Shown: piece by piece, positions 40,310-40,436 of the stretch
How the letters are laid out: each line of letters starts with the position of its first letter
Numbering within the stretch: position 1 is the stretch's first letter
Source: Chloroflexota bacterium
GTDB lineage: Bacteria; Chloroflexota; Anaerolineae; Anaerolineales; Villigracilaceae
Reading direction: 5' to 3'
Assembly: GCA_016866215.1 (NCBI GenBank)
Contig: VGNE01000035.1
Location: 1-40,436 of the forward strand
DNA length: 40,436 bases
Notes under the pieces: model-generated
The model's database searches: none
Seen by the model: only the letters and a program-made list of their open reading frames with translations
Told to the model about the DNA's origin: nothing
Translations under genes and position numbers: made by a program

Positions 40310-40436
40310 GGGGTTGTCTAAAAAGGGACAGCCCCTGTTCATTTTAAAGGAAATTTAATACAATCGGGGGATGAACAATGGACAAATCACCTTCAAGCCG
40401 TACGCCATGGAGCAGATGAAACTGCTGCCGCCGAGT
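40310..40436 (+). mobile_element. IS1182-like element, left end and transposase start (cut by window edge)
   Basis: At 40310 an end-like sequence begins, GGGGTTGTC ... GACAGCCCC, an imperfect inverted repeat, as at many IS ends. ATG 40371 opens a 22-codon frame (MNNGQITFKPYAMEQMKLLPPS) running off the window. The FKPY...LLPPS pattern is the N-terminus of IS1182-family transposases as I recall it. A TACAAT box (40359-40364) lies six bases before the ATG, so its transcript may be leaderless. The rest of the element is outside the window. Confidence 0.6.
40371..40436 (+). CDS. IS1182-family transposase, N-terminal fragment (runs off edge)
   Basis: The 22 visible residues end exactly at the window edge. 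The pattern ITFKPY, then LLPPS after seven to eight residues, is characteristic of IS1182-type transposases, whose proteins are about 450-550 residues. The gene begins 184 bases after pyk in the same direction, beyond the pyk terminator. Confidence 0.55.
   Translation, partial: MNNGQITFKPYAMEQMKLLPPS

Noticed and set aside
1-40436. CRISPR arrays, tRNA genes or a prophage
   Set aside because: No regularly spaced direct repeats, no tRNA-like TPsiC patterns and no phage structural genes were noticed on either strand.

Overview
The window looks like a chromosomal segment of a Chloroflexota bacterium, probably class Anaerolineae. This is inferred from gene families, lipoproteins with Thr/Pro/Ala-rich stalks, two tandem nuoM genes and intergenic palindromes; no 16S or tRNA gene is present to prove it. 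No CRISPR array, phage or complete insertion sequence was seen. Both edges cut into transposase starts: an IS630-like gene at the left and an IS1182-like gene at the right.

Layout. 1-1311 is a decayed defence patch: IS630-like transposase start, AIPR-family remnant and a 59-aa antitoxin-like ORF. 1578-5978 holds a metallophosphoesterase, an APC permease, a nucleotidyltransferase-like protein, a 47-aa membrane peptide and a lipoprotein-like protein. 6104-15659 encodes the membrane arm of complex I (nuoA, H, J, K, L, M, M2, N) without nuoB, C, D, E, F, G or I. 15896-18353 is an Fo-only ATP synthase operon (AtpZ/AtpI-like, a, c, and b fused to a partial delta) closed by a strong terminator; no F1 gene is here. 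murE and a GNAT acetyltransferase follow. 20725-21281 carries a truncated DUF1697 gene and a broken antitoxin/PIN-toxin pair. 21403-24145 is the rpsO-pnp operon on the minus strand, followed by two tandem lipoprotein paralogs.

25849-35075 (minus strand) is a maltodextrin-type uptake and breakdown locus: ABC ATPase, ROK regulator, binding protein, two permeases, a lipid-anchored alpha-amylase-type GH13 and a cytoplasmic cyclomaltodextrinase-type GH13. Together these would cut glucans outside the cell, import the oligosaccharides and finish hydrolysis inside. 35278-35875 is a DUF4258/YgiT-type toxin-antitoxin-like pair. 36082-40187 holds alanine dehydrogenase, an acetyl-CoA hydrolase/CoA-transferase and pyruvate kinase, which all meet at pyruvate and acetyl-CoA.

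Most notable: (i) a structured 5' leader before pyk, with a nested junction, two hairpins with complementary loops and a 9-codon ORF; (ii) a 48-bp palindrome of a dispersed repeat family lying in frame inside murE; (iii) the Fo-only operon with a b-delta fusion that lacks the delta N-terminal domain; (iv) the membrane-arm-only nuo cluster with two NuoM and an enlarged NuoL C-terminal region; (v) several apparently leaderless promoters. All calls come from reading the sequence; no database search or folding program was run.
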